NCBI GenBank assembly: GCA_029204225.1
Contig: CM055096.1
Span: forward strand, 60,926,957-60,990,956
Origin: Diphasiastrum complanatum
Taxonomy: Eukaryota; Streptophyta; Lycopodiopsida; Lycopodiales; Lycopodiaceae
Length of the DNA stretch: 64,000 nucleotides
Direction: 5' to 3'
Shown here: in pieces, positions 1-12,179 of the stretch
How the letters are laid out: the number at the start of each line of letters is the position of its first letter
How positions within the stretch are numbered: position 1 is the first letter of the stretch
Notes under the pieces: generated by a model
Database searches by the model: none
Told to the model about the DNA's origin: nothing
The model's input: only the letters and a program-made list of their open reading frames with translations
Made by a program: the position numbers and the translations under genes

Positions 1-1139
1 GGCTTCATCGATGTAGATGCTCTTGAATACTTCGATGAAGGCAATCTTGTAGAAGAGGAGGTGGAGATGGTTCTAGAGACAATTGCACCAGTCACATCAC
101 TAACTTCCACCACTACCACCACCATTGATACCACACCCGTCACCATCTCTCTTACCCCTGTCTCTACCAAACTGTTCCATTACTGCCTCGTTCCACAGTT
201 TATCAATTTTTCTTTCCTACTTACCATCGTTTTTCTACTGAGTTTCTCGTCCTTCTAGCCTATGACAGTTTGCCCAAAAAAGACAAGGAATCCTTGAAGT
301 GGCATGTTGAGACCTCATACCACCTTCATTGGATGGTAGACCAGCTAGCCCAACAGACAAAGGAGCTCAGAATGGCAAAGCAGGATCTGCAGTTAAGAGA
401 CACAGAGTTGTTGACAATTATGAAAAAGTTGCAGAGTTAAAGGGCCGAGAGATTGGAAGAGCAAAACCAGCTTTCAAATCAGCTCCAATCTCTCCAAGAG
501 GTGCAAAACCAGTTCGACTGCCAATTAGATCTCATGACTCAACAAAATAAGAGACTAACTGACATGATGACAATAGTCAAGCAACCAATCAGGTCAGAAG
601 ATATAAAAGTTCCAGTTCCATCTTCAGGAATAGCAATAAAAATGGAAAAGTATCTCTCTTTAATCCAAAAATACGAAGCCCTGAAGAGGAACCATCAAAT
701 TTCAGAAGACGAAAGCAACAAGAAACTGTCAGCACTCAAAAAAAGCATTGACAAGATCCAAGAGGAACTTCTCTTGTCGAAGCAACAAATGGACCTCATA
801 TGGAATATGTCCTGTAGACTTGATGCAGGCATATCAGTGCAGAAAACAGATGACCATAACGATGATGTTGGAGCTCCTGAGCGAAGCCGATCCATCACCC
901 AACGAGATGTTGGTTCTGGCATGCCATATCAAGGTTCCACAGTTGGCTCTCTCCACAAACCTACCGTGGACTCCTCCACTTGCGCTCAGTTGCCCCACTC
1001 GCCTTCTTATTTTTCTGAACCATTTTCATCTTACCAACCTTCATCTCTTCCATTTGCTTGTTCAACCACCTCCACATCCACTTCTAACACCATATTCCCT
1101 ACATCGTCTCTTAAAACTTTAGACCGTGTTCTAAACTAG
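1..1139 (+). pseudogene. Coiled-coil ORF relic, 5'-truncated by the window
   Basis: From about 237 to 1139 one reading frame stays open except for a single TAA at 438-440. Before the stop it reads a Lys/Glu/Gln-rich helix (WMVDQLAQQTKELRMAKQDL). After it come about 120 residues of further heptad-like coiled coil, then a Ser/Thr/Pro-rich tail ending at 1139. Bases 1-258 are open in another frame and rich in acidic residues, then Thr. A frame change plus one stop suggests a decayed gene or a retroelement gag-like relic. No conserved domain was recognised, so no function is assigned. Confidence 0.3.
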
Positions 1140-3900
1140 TTCATTTCACCAACAACACAGTATAACCTCATAACTAACCCACTACCCTCCTTTCGTAAAC
1201 TGTTTTCACCTCTATCACCACTTGACTTTAATTCTTCTGATCAAGGTCCACTTGATGAGACTGTGTAGCCTATTATGGGACTTTCTTCATCCTCTCCAGA
1301 AGGAAAGAGCGACATCTTCACCGGATCAAAGTCCGAGGGTTTAACACCAAGGTCCTGATATGAAGAGTGCCACAGCCTTGGACGACTATTTGGCAAGGCC
1401 CTCAAGGAAGCTGCTCGAGAAATCCATAGAAAAGATCAAAAGACGGTACAACGATCGGAAAGAGCCTGACGAATTTTGGAAGACCTATAAGAAAGGAGAA
1501 CGAGGGGGGGCAAAGAAAGTAACTACAGAAGAATATCCAAAGCTCAGCAGCCTCGTGAATGCCTTATGTCCACAACCCTCCTGGAGGATCGTAAAGGTTC
1601 ATCGCATTTGAAGCCATCGGAAAGAAGGTCGGCTACAAGAAATCTCTTGACAGAAGAAAAGCTAAAAAGAGCAAGCAAGAGACTCTCGGCTACGCAGGGC
1701 TATCCTGATGAGCTGCTGCACCTTTGAAGGTTTTGTCAAGACAAGCAACAACTAAGCCAATAAGTTCTTGGTTATACGTAGGCAAACGCTGATCTATGCC
1801 TTTCCAAAAACCACACATCGAAGCTAAAGCAATGCAGTGGGACCTGCAACACCATAGGGGGAGGATGATGTTAGTTGATGCCATGCTCGAGGTGTCGATG
1901 CAGTACCTCTCCACTCAAAAGGGCTTCTAGCAGAGATGAAGTTGAGAGCCGAGTCTGAGAGCACGAGAATTGTTAGTGGTAGGCTAAGATATACAATTGT
2001 GAGCCCCATGGTATGTCCCGAAAGATGGATAGCCATGTGGGAGCTAGCAAATTAGATTATCTCAACTTGAGTTATGTTTTTAATAAAGAGGCCTCCTATT
2101 ATCAAGTAAGAGGTGGAACTCAAATTATTATAGACTGAGATTCACTCTGTTGCAAGAGTGGACTTCAAAATAATATGTAGTTGGGTTCTACAGCTCGTGG
2201 GTATAGATAGGGACCTCCTCGAGTTCTAGAGCATGTCTCATGTACTGAAATGTTGTTGTTCTTTGAATTGAAGATTACTCTACTTGCACTTCCTTCCATG
2301 CTCCATCTTCATGCATTTTGTTTGGGTACTGATGTTTGAATGTGCTTGTTGATGCTTTATTCTCTTAAGGATTGGTTTGGGATTAGCTTCAGGTAGATGT
2401 GCAGGACTTGGAAATTGATCTATTATTCAACTGATTTATGATGTTTCCTAGTTTCAACTCCCTGAGGAGTTTTTGTTACAAATGGTGAGTGACAATTGTA
2501 ACAAGCACTTTGTAGGATTCATAGTTGTTTAGTTAAAGTTATGTTGATGATTTTGTGATTTCAGTAGGAGTAGATTTAGTTTAATTCCCTGTTTTTGGAG
2601 TAGAGTAGATTAGGAATAATCTGCAATCTGTAAAACTAAAGAAAGAACTGAAGCAGTTTGTAGAGCATTAGGAAACTGAGCTTCTGACAGGTCCGAAATT
2701 CAAGTTGAGCATCCATTGTCAAATAAGGATCTATCGGCTAGTAGAGTCTTGTTTCTGTGGAAGCTTATTAGGTTATAGAAATAGCTCTGAAATAAAACCG
2801 CTTAAAAAATCAGATTACATGGAATCCCTATTGAGGCATTCAAGCAATACCTGGAATGGCTCCAGGTACTTGGTCGTAGCCACTAACACCCACCTTACAA
2901 ATGAGGAGGTCAATAATCTCAATATGGTTGGATTTCATTTGGAACTAAAACAGAGGTTCCAACAACGTTGTTTTAAACTCAAGAAGACACTCGATAGGGG
3001 CGCTACAGGTCACATGTATCAAGGGAGGCTTTAAAAAGAATAGAGTCAATTGCCAACATGACAACGAGAGTCGTGTCAACATAAATAGTGAGACAAAAGA
3101 GCGTGAAATTCTTGAAATAGAGACAACTCACTCAAGGATTGAGAGACGTATGTATAGAGTCACAATAAGCACAAGCCCCACTTGCATGTGCCCAGATTAT
3201 ATGTTTTGCTCAACAAGAGAAATTTTCTTTTTGGCTTGTAACATATGTATACTGTTTACATGCGAGTATTTGGATTAGATCACAACCGCTAGCATGTACA
3301 TACACCAACCCATGTTGTCAAACATTGAGGTCTTTCGGGTGTTGTCTCGTGCATGCTTATTGTGATAATTCCTTGTCTGATTGATATTTATTGATGAAGT
3401 TGTATTTCATTGATGTTTATCAATGCATCAGATGCTTTTCTTACAAGTATATGAGAAAATACTCATACTTAAAAAAAAATTGTTTCACGATCCAAACACT
3501 TTGCATGTGGAGCTGATTCTATTAATACATATTCACAATGATAGGAAATGTGTGTTTGATTTTTTTACATAAATGCTACTAGTAGAATTGTACTACAATA
3601 GTGTGATAAGAAACCAATTCAACCATTGTGCATGAGAAATAGATATCATCTTTTTTGGGTGTGTCCATGTTAACAAAATTTCTTATTTTTACCATGCATG
3701 TAGTATTGTACAATACTACATTGCATAAGAGTCATATGTACTTAAAAATTTTCATCAAGGCTTCACACATGGGTTATACAAAATAATGCTTACTTTTCCA
3801 TACTCGCTCGAATAGATATTTGCTTGCTTTTTCATGCTCGTCAAAAATCTATATTTTGTAGCTAGGAAGGTGCTAACTAGGGGCAAAAGAAGGCTGAAGG
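1140..3900. other. Unassigned stretch, no supported gene
   Basis: Short ORFs at 1360-1611 (+) and 2705-3034 (+) have no recognisable domain. On the minus strand around 1700-1910 there is a weak resemblance to a gypsy RNase H (LPTYNQELIGLVVACL), too short to call. The rest is AT-rich with no visible gene structure. Confidence 0.3.
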
Positions 3901-4096
3901 TGTTGGCAATGATATGGGACATCGTTAGGGCTAGAAGTTGTATCCCACTTGTTGTCTAGTCATTGGACTCAAGGCATGGAGGGTGGTGGATCTGGATTGG
4001 ATCCTATGGCAAGGTGTATAAAAGTCTAATTTCTTGTGTTGACCGGCACCAAGCGGTTTCTGATTAATGTGGTTATAACAACTTGGTATCAAAGCC
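3901..4096 (+). mobile_element. Solitary LTR with adjacent primer-binding site (relic LTR element)
   Basis: A 180-bp segment begins TGTTGGCAATG and ends TTATAACA at 4080. It holds a TATA-like TATAAAAG near 4018. Three bases later, 4084-4096 reads TGGTATCAAAGCC, one mismatch from the plant initiator-Met tRNA primer-binding site. This is the layout of a short 5' LTR followed by the PBS on the plus strand. No coding domain is readable downstream, so the element is truncated or non-autonomous. Confidence 0.45.
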
Positions 4097-6400
4097 AATG
4101 AAAATTGTAATATGTCTAATTAATTCATCTTGGCAAACTGTAAATTAAATTTCATTGATTTTTTTAGAACTTTTTTTCATCTCTCTTGTTTTATGACTTG
4201 GTATGTTCATTTATGAATTTAAAAGTGTTAGAAAACACTTGGTTAGTTTATATTTCTATCCACTAAATTTTGATCTTCTTGTGATCAAAATCTATCCGTT
4301 TCTAGCATCCTAGTCAACTAGTCTCATAATTGTGATAGAAGTGAGATGCTCTAGATCTATTTGATCCACTTCTAAGGTTTGAAATGAATGCTAGTGTACA
4401 CAAGAATAGATCATATTCAAATATCTATCAAAGATCAAAGAGGATCAAGCTTCTTCAACATGGCATGGCAAGGAGATTACTTGATGGAAGGCAATGATAG
4501 ATTGAATATAAGCAATTACTCAATTAGGAAGGTAAAGTTCTTGTTTTCCATTAGTGGTTTGTTGGATATTATGTTAGGTTCTTAGGAGGAGCCTCATGTC
4601 ATCCAAGATCAAATCATGTTTCAAAGGAGATCCAAAAAATCTCATTCTCTTCTCATGCATACTATACTAGTTTTGGTGATATTAGTAAACTTGTTCTCTT
4701 CAAGTGTGCATTTTCCTAGTGGTGGTGAGTTTTTCAATGAACCTATAAATGTATTCTTTACAACATATCATGTCATCCAAGACCAATTGCTGTAAAAAAT
4801 ACATTAAAGGTTTGAGAACCAAATTTTGAGTAAGGGCATTATTTCAAAATGTAGCCAAATGATGATTGGAGAGCGTGGCTTGCAAAAGAGTGTCAAAGCT
4901 TCTAACCTAAATCCAATTGCTTGGCTCTCAAATCCAGCTTTACATGAGCAACTAACATATTCAAAAGATTAAGAAATGCAAGGAGCATCAACTCTCTTCT
5001 CAATTGGCAGAAATCTCAGAAGATAAGTGGTATTTATCCTAACATGGACACCCATGAATAGGTCAAGTATAAAGCCAAGTTTATCTAAATACTCCTATCG
5101 TGTTCAAGGAGACTGATCTTCAGAAGTTGGTCTTCTTATTGACTCAATGTATGCAACAGAAAAAGTAGATTAGCAAAGTAGCTTACTGTGAGATTGAGAC
5201 AACATTTGCAAATTCAGTGTAGTGAGCACACACCTATTAAAATTGCTTTCAATCTACTAAAGTTGTCGACAAGATCTATTCGACTTTTTTTCAATTTAAG
5301 TAATGCTTCAATAGATTGATTTTTGTGGAAGACCTGCAAAAATTTTACATTTGTTGTGGAATTTTCCTAGATAAATGTTACCTCTTAAGTAAGTTATTTT
5401 TATACACTTACCATTACACAATCATTGCAAAAGTCTATTCTTTTCCATCTAGAGATTTCCAACAACAGTTCAAACAAGGGTGAGGCATCACATCTTACCA
5501 TAGTTTGGAAATATTTCAGTTTCCTACTAAATGACATCCTATGCAAATAGCTATGTATCAAAACTGAAAAGAAAGTGCAAACTGAATTATCTAAATCCCA
5601 AGAAAAAGGACTACACAGTTCTAGGGCCAAATTCGCTTTAGATAGGAACCACACGAGCTTCAGCCAGCTTGCATAGATCGCTTCACTCCAGATATACTCA
5701 AGTGTAGATACAATAGTGATTGCATCCACTTTCATAGAGTACAGGAACAGTTTAAAAATTATGTTAAGAAGCTGAAATAGACCAATGTGCCCCAACTTCA
5801 AATTGTGAGTGTGAAAACCATTTAGGCTACGCATAAAATCAGCAAACTCATGCAACTTCAAACATGCATGGCAAACTTCTCGCTGAGGTTCTCTCTGCAT
5901 ATATACATTACATGACTTGCTCCTAGCTAATCAGTGATTGTCATACGTTCAGGACTACAAATTGCTCAAGATAGCTAATGCAATAACTTTTGCTTCTAGG
6001 CCATAGCAGACACCATTCATAATTCGTGTGGGAAGTACAAGCATGATGCTGATGCTTGATACTGATCTTTCACCCATGGTTAAACCAGAAACCCCTTAAA
6101 ATTGTATTAGGAACAAGCACATGTGTCAGTAGGCTATGGCTGTGAAGCCGTTATAGAAATATTTAACCTAATACCGTTAAAATGAGTACTTTCAGAACAT
6201 TTTCCAATGGTATCCATGCTTCCAACTTTACAAAAATAAAATGAAGTCGCAAATAATTGGGGAACAGAAATACAAACAATAACTTATTGGAGAGATTAAC
6301 CACGCTCATCAAGGAGGTAAAACCTCCCTTGGCAACTAGTGCCAGGGCTACCTTCACTTAAAATCAGCCACGGTTAGAATGAATTTATCCATATGCCAAT
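4097..6400. other. AT-rich flank downstream of the GDPDL gene
   Basis: No conserved protein is visible. Short ORFs are scattered. The longest is on the minus strand at 5400-5900 and is listed separately. The gene's 3' untranslated region must lie just below 6420, but no clear polyadenylation signal was picked out. Confidence 0.3.
5400..5900 (-). CDS. Unassigned 166-codon ORF
   Basis: An uninterrupted minus-strand ORF lies about 500 bp downstream of the GDPDL stop codon, on the same strand. It is longer than its neighbours in this AT-rich stretch. The product is rich in Leu, Phe and aromatic residues and matches no family I recognise. It could be chance, a relic or an exon of a separate gene. 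Confidence 0.15.
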   Translation of the reverse strand: MQREPQREVCHACLKLHEFADFMRSLNGFHTHNLKLGHIGLFQLLNIIFKLFLYSMKVDAITIVSTLEYIWSEAIYASWLKLVWFLSKANLALELCSPFSWDLDNSVCTFFSVLIHSYLHRMSFSRKLKYFQTMVRCDASPLFELLLEISRWKRIDFCNDCVMVSV

Positions 6401-6419
6401 ACACAGAAAAACCTTGCCA

Positions 6420-6682
6420 TTATCTCGAGAAATGTAAGAGACAAACCAATGCCACCACCATAGAACCGAATAAGCTTGGTACGACTGGAACTGCAGAATT
6501 TGGTCGAGATACTGGTGCCTGCACTGGATGCGAAGCAGCACTTGCAGGAGCCAGGGGCGGAAGGGGAGGCTCAGCTACTAACAAAGATGGTGCAGGAGCT
6601 CCCAGAGGAGGTGGAGCATAGCCTGGAATATTTGCTAATAGATAACCAGGAATAATGTAAGGAATTGAATAGCTCGATTGGA
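6420..6682 (-). CDS. GDPDL: GDPDL exon 10: linker and GPI signal
   Basis: The acceptor GGCAG leads into [15 protein letters not shown], then a stretch rich in Pro and Ala ([10 protein letters not shown]...[10 protein letters not shown]) and a C-terminal hydrophobic tail ending CLLHFSR before TAA at 6420-6422. This is typical of GPI-anchored GDPDL proteins. Confidence 0.85.
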
Positions 6683-9600
6683 CTGCCTTACGATTCGTTT
6701 GATGACAAAGATTATCTAACAGCAAACAAAGCCAAAAAACAGAAACAAAATTAGACAATCAGCTCCTGTTCAAGGCATAAATCCTTAGTGGCAAAGCTAG
6801 AAAACTTCCATCATAGTATAGTCTTCAAGTATAAATGGTTGAAAATGAATTTAACTCATAAATCTCGCCATAGAGGTGCAGAGAAATCCTGTAAAGTTTT
6901 TTGCAAGTGCACTATTCTAGGGCGTAAGTAACAAGAATAACTCACGGCCCAACAGCTCAACCCTTATCATACTTCCTAAAGGTAAACTTTTCAATGCAGA
7001 TTTTCATATATCCCTAAATGCCTAAACAAGTTCATCATGAGACTTACTCAAATAGGCCTTTGCTGTTGCTGGGAAGTCAGTCCTGACACCATCCACACCA
7101 TAAAATTGTATCAAAGTGTTCAGCTCAAGAGTAGGATCTGCTTCATAATCAAAAGCAAGTGCTACAAACTCGTTCCTCAGGGATTCAACAAATACTGTTA
7201 GATTAAAGGAGTGGAATCTCTCCACCGTCTTTGGAGAACGATATAAGAAAAAAAGATCATTGTTGGTAGCCTCTACCAAAGGCCTAGGCACAGCAGCACC
7301 GTCTGCGACCTGTTTTATCTCAGCAATTGCAGAATCTGTCAATGTGACTAACCCCCCTGATTCTGGCAACTTGATTCTGTAGATGAGCTTGTAAGGAAGG
7401 AACTGTTTGAGCTGTCTTAGAGCAGCAATATCCTCTGATTCCAACACAATATTCGATGAGTTACTCAGACCAGCTTGTTTCAGTGTTGAAACAACTGCAG
7501 TCACAGCATTGATGTTCTCTGAGACATCCAGAAAATAAGCATTCTGCACAAAACATGTCAATTGCTCAAATTTCAACCAAATTGTTCAAATTGCCTTCAC
7601 TAGTTCAATTAAATCCCCTCATAAGAACTCCCACAGGCCACAGCTAAGAATAATGTACTCATTGTATTCCATTTTTTGTGGTAGTCCTTAATAATAAGCA
7701 TTGATTACCCACTTTGAAGAATGATCAATTGCAGGAAACATGCCACATCATTTACTTCATTACTCATATGATTTAAACCAGTAAACTAATCATAAATCAG
7801 CAAAAGATTTATGATTCAATTTACGACTTTGCACAGTTTCAAATTCTCGAGAAGGTAGTTTTAGTTGAATCTGTAAAAGAATGTCAAGATGTACCTGAAT
7901 ATCGATGTAAATTCCCACTTTGGAATGATTTTTGGCAAAATCCAAGAAATCCGATAACCTCAGAATTCCCTGCAGATTATTATATGCAGGATTTCGAAAT
8001 ACTCCTGAATGAGCACCCTCTGGACTGTACATCTTCACTGCAAATCCAGAAGCAAAAAGTTGTTAAAACCTTTTTGATGCTTGAGATTGGGAAGAAGCCA
8101 AAACACAATGTGAGGATCATCAAGTCAGTAGTGCTTTTATCAGAATCATGGCATTTTCTTGTAAACCTTCAAGCACTGCCTTTTCTGCTGTCAGGCCACA
8201 GGTGCATGCATCTCCTCGCATCATATTTCCTCAATATATGTATCCCTTTACACAAGGGCGAGATAAGAAACTGAGAGATGACAAAAAGCTTTTAATTTGT
8301 GTATTTCAAAAAGCTCAAAAAAAGAAATCCAGAATGGCCATGTGATATTGGTACAATGGTAGTAGAATAGAACAAACTTCGGATGAGAGAAAACTGAACA
8401 ACGATGCCAAAACAACAAAGGTGTCTTTCCAGATAAAATGTGTAAAAACTAAAGCCCAAAGAGAAAGAATCTGCCATGCTTGAAAAGCTTTGAATACACG
8501 TACCACGAGATGTATTACATAGCCAAACAGAATATTTTCAGCATTTTTGTCGTGTGCATAAGGTAGAGTAGAGTTGTTTCATCTTACAAAAACAATTGCC
8601 GTCTCTCAAGAAATCATTATGGCATTTCTACATTATACATCACAACTCTTTTGCTCTTTTTATGAGCATCTACCCCAATAATGTACTTGATTTACAACTA
8701 CACTTTGATATTGGCAGCTTACCTAAAAACGCTGCTTTGATTTGGTTTGCATCTGAAATATAACATCGGCCTCCTATGTTATATGAAACTCTAGCTTCTC
8801 TAACCTGGTACGGCAGCTTAATTATTGAGTTTAAAACCAGAAAAGGTCTCAGAAGTACTGCCACAATATAGACAAGCTCTACAGACCTAAAAAAGCTAAA
8901 TGTGTCTGTAGTTCAAACCTAAGGTAGGCGGACCTGGACGCGGACGGACGAGTCCACCCGGACGCACTTTTTTTTTTTAGTGTAGGACGCGAAAAGGCCA
9001 CTTCCGGCCCAGACGTGCATGTCTGGTTCAAACCATAGTTGCACAAAAACGCGTTTCTGGGCAATAACGTTCCCAGAAACACGTTTCTGAGAATCGCGTT
9101 TCAGGCACCAGAATCACTGACAAAAAGAAAACAAATTATATATTTATTTTGCCCTGAAATTGCATGAAACTAGACCTAAAATTGCCCTAAACTGGAGTTA
9201 CTGGACCCAATTGTAACCATAACACCTGCCAACCTATAAAAATGTAATGCCCTTGATCAGAGGTTTAATTTGACACCCATATTGCCTGAAAATTTAAAAA
9301 AAAAAAAAAACTTTTCTGAGAAACGCTGTCCAAAACCAGACACGCGATTCAGAAACGCATTTCTGACCCCGTTTCTGAACGCGTTTCTGGAACCTTACTG
9401 CAACTATGGTTCAAACTTACATTCAGATAAGGAGAGAGATTGAGATACTGAAGAGTTCAGTATAATTTCAATTTCGATTTAGAGGTTCATTTTTGGCTAT
9501 GTATTCAGCAGAGGCTTGGTGTCCTGGGCTTTCTATGGGTACATGGAGAGACATCACTCGGATACAGATCCTCATGCTTGGACGGATGATCGGTGCGAAG

Positions 9601-12125
9601 GCCTCGGTTCCTCATGACATTATACTAGCAGAGTTTGCATCTCCACCTATGGTTGTTGAGGCTATGTTCCGGATTGTCATGTTCTTACATAGGCTAGTCG
9701 ATATGGATACTTCCAGATATCTGGTTGCTGCTTATACTTTATCTCGGTCTATTGCTAGTCAGCGGGCTAAGTCGTGGTTTGGGGATGTCTTTGAGTTTCT
9801 TGGCAGATGGGGAAATATCTATATCAGCTCTCCCTAATGGGACTCATTCTTATATCTGGCGTCAGCTTTATCGCAATTATATCTAGACAGTATGGTTGCA
9901 GTTGGATCCAGAGAGAGCCAAGATGCATTTCTATGGCACTCACCTCCTACAGTTAGATGATATGGGGCTACCTATCCTACCGCTGTATCTCTCACAGCCA
10001 TTATCATATGGTCTTCGATACCGTATTGGGCAGCTTCGTGTCTCCTCACATCAGCTCGCTATCGAGACTGGTCTTATCCTGTTGGAATGCCTAGAAGAAA
10101 ATATACATGCAGTTATAGAAGTCAAGTTTTCCATATCCAACACCAAAACAATACAAAAAGTACGAACTCTTAGCCAGCAAGCATTGCTCATGTTCTTGAC
10201 AGTACCTGAGCATAAGTTGCTAGTAGGGTTTGAGGGTATCAAATGAAACTGTGCATTAGAAACAATGCTGACTAAGCAAACGATAACCATCAAAAAGAAT
10301 TTAACAGTTCAAATGTTACAAGTTACAACACAACAAAAAGAGAAAAGTAACTCAAATTATTGCCGCAGACCTTATCTTCCTATCAAACTTAGCTAGTTTA
10401 GTAATTTCAAAGTCTAACTTCTTGGTATACGTCTGAATAGACAAAGACACTCGAGAGACTCTTTCATCCCAAACCTCTGTTCCCTTACCATCTAGCATCT
10501 CAACAAGATACCGGTAATCAGATGGAACAGTAGCTAAGCGAAGCTTCCTCACCACGCGAGAATTGATAATATTATGTGAGGAACCGGTGTCAAATAAGAC
10601 GAGCACGCCATGACCTTCTAACTTCCCCTCATGAGTATTAGTTCATTATTTGGAAACTGATAAGCTTCACGCGCCTTGGTGGACAAATAACAAGCCTACC
10701 TCTGAAACAAGCTTCCGCACCGAAATAGCCATGACACGACGAGTGTCCTCATCGTCACTTAACAACAAGTCATCCAAAATTTCCTCATCCTTGCCCTCAT
10801 CTTGACATTGCTGTAAAACAAGGAGGACAATCTTTGAAAAGATGCTTGCCAAGACAAAAAAACATAATCCATCTTTCTAAATCTCAGGTCAAACGGACGT
10901 ACATGGAGAAGTTATGACGTTTCAACTCCAAAACCTCTAAAAACGTTCAAAAATCTGTCTTTTTAGCAAAATCGGCGATTTCTGATATTTTTTCTCAAAT
11001 TTTCAGCATCCCTAGCAGCGATCCAGCACCCCCAAGCACCTACCAAAATCTCATAGCAATCCAATAAGCATAGAGAAAGTTATGGCCATTTTTCCGTTTC
11101 CTACAAAATTCAATTTTCAATGTTCAATTTTTTCAAATCTGTAAATCCCTGTTTTTTTGGCTCAAATCGAGGCAAAGGCTCCTATTCACCAGTGATCCAC
11201 TGTAGGGCATCAATTCCCCCACTTCCCCTTTGAAATTCCCCAAAAAAAACTAAGAAAAATTAATGTTTTTCCCACTTTCTCTCTCTAGAACGATCTGTTC
11301 TCTCTCTAGAACGAGGCTCTGATACCAATTGTCACAAGCAAAGCTCTCCAAGCTCGTGAATCCTCAAAGGCCAGTGTGAAGAATGTCCCAACCATAGGCA
11401 CCCCCTCTGTGAGTCCTACCTGCTATTCCTATCAACTAGCCCGTGGCATCTTCCGATGGGTGATCAGTCCACCTGCCATGCATGACCCCTGTGACCTGTG
11501 AATACTGAGCCCCGGTATGATGAATGTCGCCAACTTCATAATCATCTTAAACATGCATATGCCAACTCACTCCCATCTATATGGGATTAAATCGTACCTA
11601 TCGAAATACACTCCACCGCAAAAAGAAGGCAGGCCTAAAATATCAAAGAAGGGAGAAGGCTTATTGACCTTCTCTTTAGCTCTTCTTCGGGGGCCTTTTG
11701 GCGTGAATTCATCCCTCATGCTCCTTCTCCCACTTTGACTGATTCACATACCTGGGCAAGGTACGCAAAGTCTCTATATACTACTGACACCACTTCGCGA
11801 CACAGGGAAACATCTCATTTACAAAGACGGTAAAATCCGTTTTGTTGAAGCTAAGCATTTAGCGGAAACAAAATCGATGATTTTAAAGTTGGAGTTAGAA
11901 TAGAGTTGAGTTTGAGTTTGAGTTTAATATCCAGTTGACTTTGTAAATGGTTGTGTTTTCGCACCATATATTCCTGGACTATTGCATAGTGGTTAGCTAT
12001 AGCTTAGTTTTTCTTATCTACTTGACGGTACTGTCCCGTCTTGTTTCCATCATACTTGCATGTACTATTTTTGTCTCATATGCCTTTGGGCATGGAAAAG
12101 ATGTTAATACAGCTCGTCTTCTGCG

Positions 12126-12179
<54 letters not shown>

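Larger units (their letters stand above)
10352..11802 (-). mobile_element. Truncated Ty3/gypsy element: protease, leader, PBS, LTR
   Basis: Reading the minus strand from the right: a putative LTR at 11802-11330 begins TGTCGCG and ends TTGTGACA. A perfect initiator-Met PBS (TGGTATCAGAGCC) lies at 11327-11315, followed by an untranslated leader. Then comes an acidic gag tail with a frameshifted Cys-rich stretch near 10810-10850, and a retropepsin ([19 protein letters not shown]) at 10606-10352. Everything downstream of the protease is missing. It lies in GDPDL intron 7, in the gene's orientation. Confidence 0.6.

Noticed and set aside
1690-1914. Minus-strand ORF with weak gypsy RNase H likeness
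   Set aside because: Only one short segment resembles the LPTYxxELxxLV pattern; no Asp catalytic context or neighbouring RT was found.
12129-12176. Ser-Leu repeat protein
   Set aside because: It is only the translation of a (TC)n microsatellite.
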